A DNA stretch of 59,011 nucleotides from Streptomyces sp. SID8352 (GTDB lineage Bacteria > Actinomycetota > Actinomycetes > Streptomycetales > Streptomycetaceae), in NCBI RefSeq assembly GCF_009862265.1, contig NZ_WWGX01000056.1, positions 1 to 59,011 on the forward strand. Reading direction: 5' to 3'. Position numbers and translations under genes: made by a program. Under the pieces are notes generated by a model. The model worked only from the letters and a program-made list of their open reading frames with translations, was not told the origin of the DNA and did not search any database. Every line of letters starts with the position of its first letter. Within the stretch, counting starts at the first letter, position 1. This document shows positions 58,802-59,011 of this stretch, piece after piece.

Positions 58802-59011
58802 CGCGCCACGGCCCCTCGTCCGCCCGGCCCGGCGCCCTCCGGCGCCCCTCGTCCGCCATGCCCGGCGCCCTCCCGGTCCGGCCCCCTCCGGCGCCCCTCC
58901 GGCGCCCCTCGTCCGCTCGGCCCGGCGCCCCTCGCCCGCCAGGCCCGGCTCAGGTCCGCGCCCTGCCGCACTCCCGGCCCGCCCTGGCCCGGCCCCTCCC
59001 CTCCCCTCCCC
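58802..59011. repeat. C-rich degenerate repeats to the window end
   Basis: Copies of CGGCGCCCCTCGTCCGC and CTCCGGCGCCC recur with variable spacing; the last bases are CCCCTCC runs. No gene is supported. Confidence 0.6.

Noticed and set aside
55870..58971. 1033-residue minus-strand frame spanning the dioxygenase and DUF2252 genes
   Set aside because: Composition and lack of motifs show it is an out-of-frame shadow of real genes on both strands.

Overview
This window is chromosomal DNA from a Streptomyces (or very close relative). The base composition is very GC-rich with strong G/C third-codon bias. Gene starts include GTG and one probable TTG, and several genes look leaderless. The content is typical of the genus: a mycothiol-dependent isomerase family member, a K15-type penicillin-binding protein, the Bpa proteasome activator, PASTA-type kinases and two branched-chain keto-acid dehydrogenase (bkd) operons. 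The gene order resembles what I remember of the Streptomyces coelicolor core around SCO379x-SCO383x, on one flank of oriC. Two ParB-binding parS sites and perfect DnaA boxes fit a position near the origin. I see no insertion sequence, prophage, CRISPR array, tRNA or rRNA gene. This is vertically inherited core, not a transferred island.

Layout. 1-5 kb: a 5'-truncated von Willebrand A protein, then convergent metG and aspS, with a full-consensus parS upstream of aspS. 5-12 kb: a PAS-GAF-SpoIIE phosphatase/ATPase, an AI-2E family permease, a pirin, an SseB-like protein and a FadE5-type acyl-CoA dehydrogenase. 12-13 kb is a repeat-filled gap. 13-24.5 kb: M18 aminopeptidase, a DUF6458 protein, a bacterial NHLRC2-like thioredoxin/NHL protein, a LURP-one-like protein, a nitrilase-family hydrolase, a maleylpyruvate-isomerase-family protein, a GntR-MFS pair, a K15-type DD-transpeptidase, and a YtrA-type regulator coupled to a DUF1648 membrane protein.

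24.6-35.3 kb: bkd operon 1 (E1alpha-E1beta-E2), a DosR/DevR-like orphan response regulator, a leaderless phosphotransferase whose fourth codon is TTA, two divergent Ser/Thr kinases and bpa. 35.3-37.2 kb: a possible 30-residue leader peptide, a membrane-anchored low-complexity protein and an 850-bp minisatellite. 37.2-41.8 kb: a quinone oxidoreductase, then a coupled mobA-moeA-potassium channel operon with a second parS lying across the moeA stop and channel start.

41.9-50.5 kb is the most interesting stretch. It holds bkd operon 2, divergent bkdR, then paaH-tetR divergent from paaN. The two control regions (45.53-45.70 and 48.62-48.78 kb) each contain a PaaR-like TetR operator within about 35 bp of a perfect DnaA box, which suggests that branched-chain keto-acid and phenylacetate/3-hydroxyacyl-CoA catabolism share one regulator, with DnaA bound alongside. 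50.5-59 kb: a fully overlapping DUF5819-HTTM-SpoU methyltransferase operon, a rhodanese, a J-domain protein, a DUF2252 protein and a secreted intradiol dioxygenase fused to a carbohydrate-binding module, similar to the lignin-binding dioxygenase described from Streptomyces sp. SirexAA-E.

Many operons are translationally coupled through 4-bp ATGA or GTGA overlaps. Most convergent gene pairs are separated by strong G+C-rich hairpins without long U tracts, as is usual in Streptomyces. All functional calls come from reading the sequence and remembered family knowledge; no database search was run.
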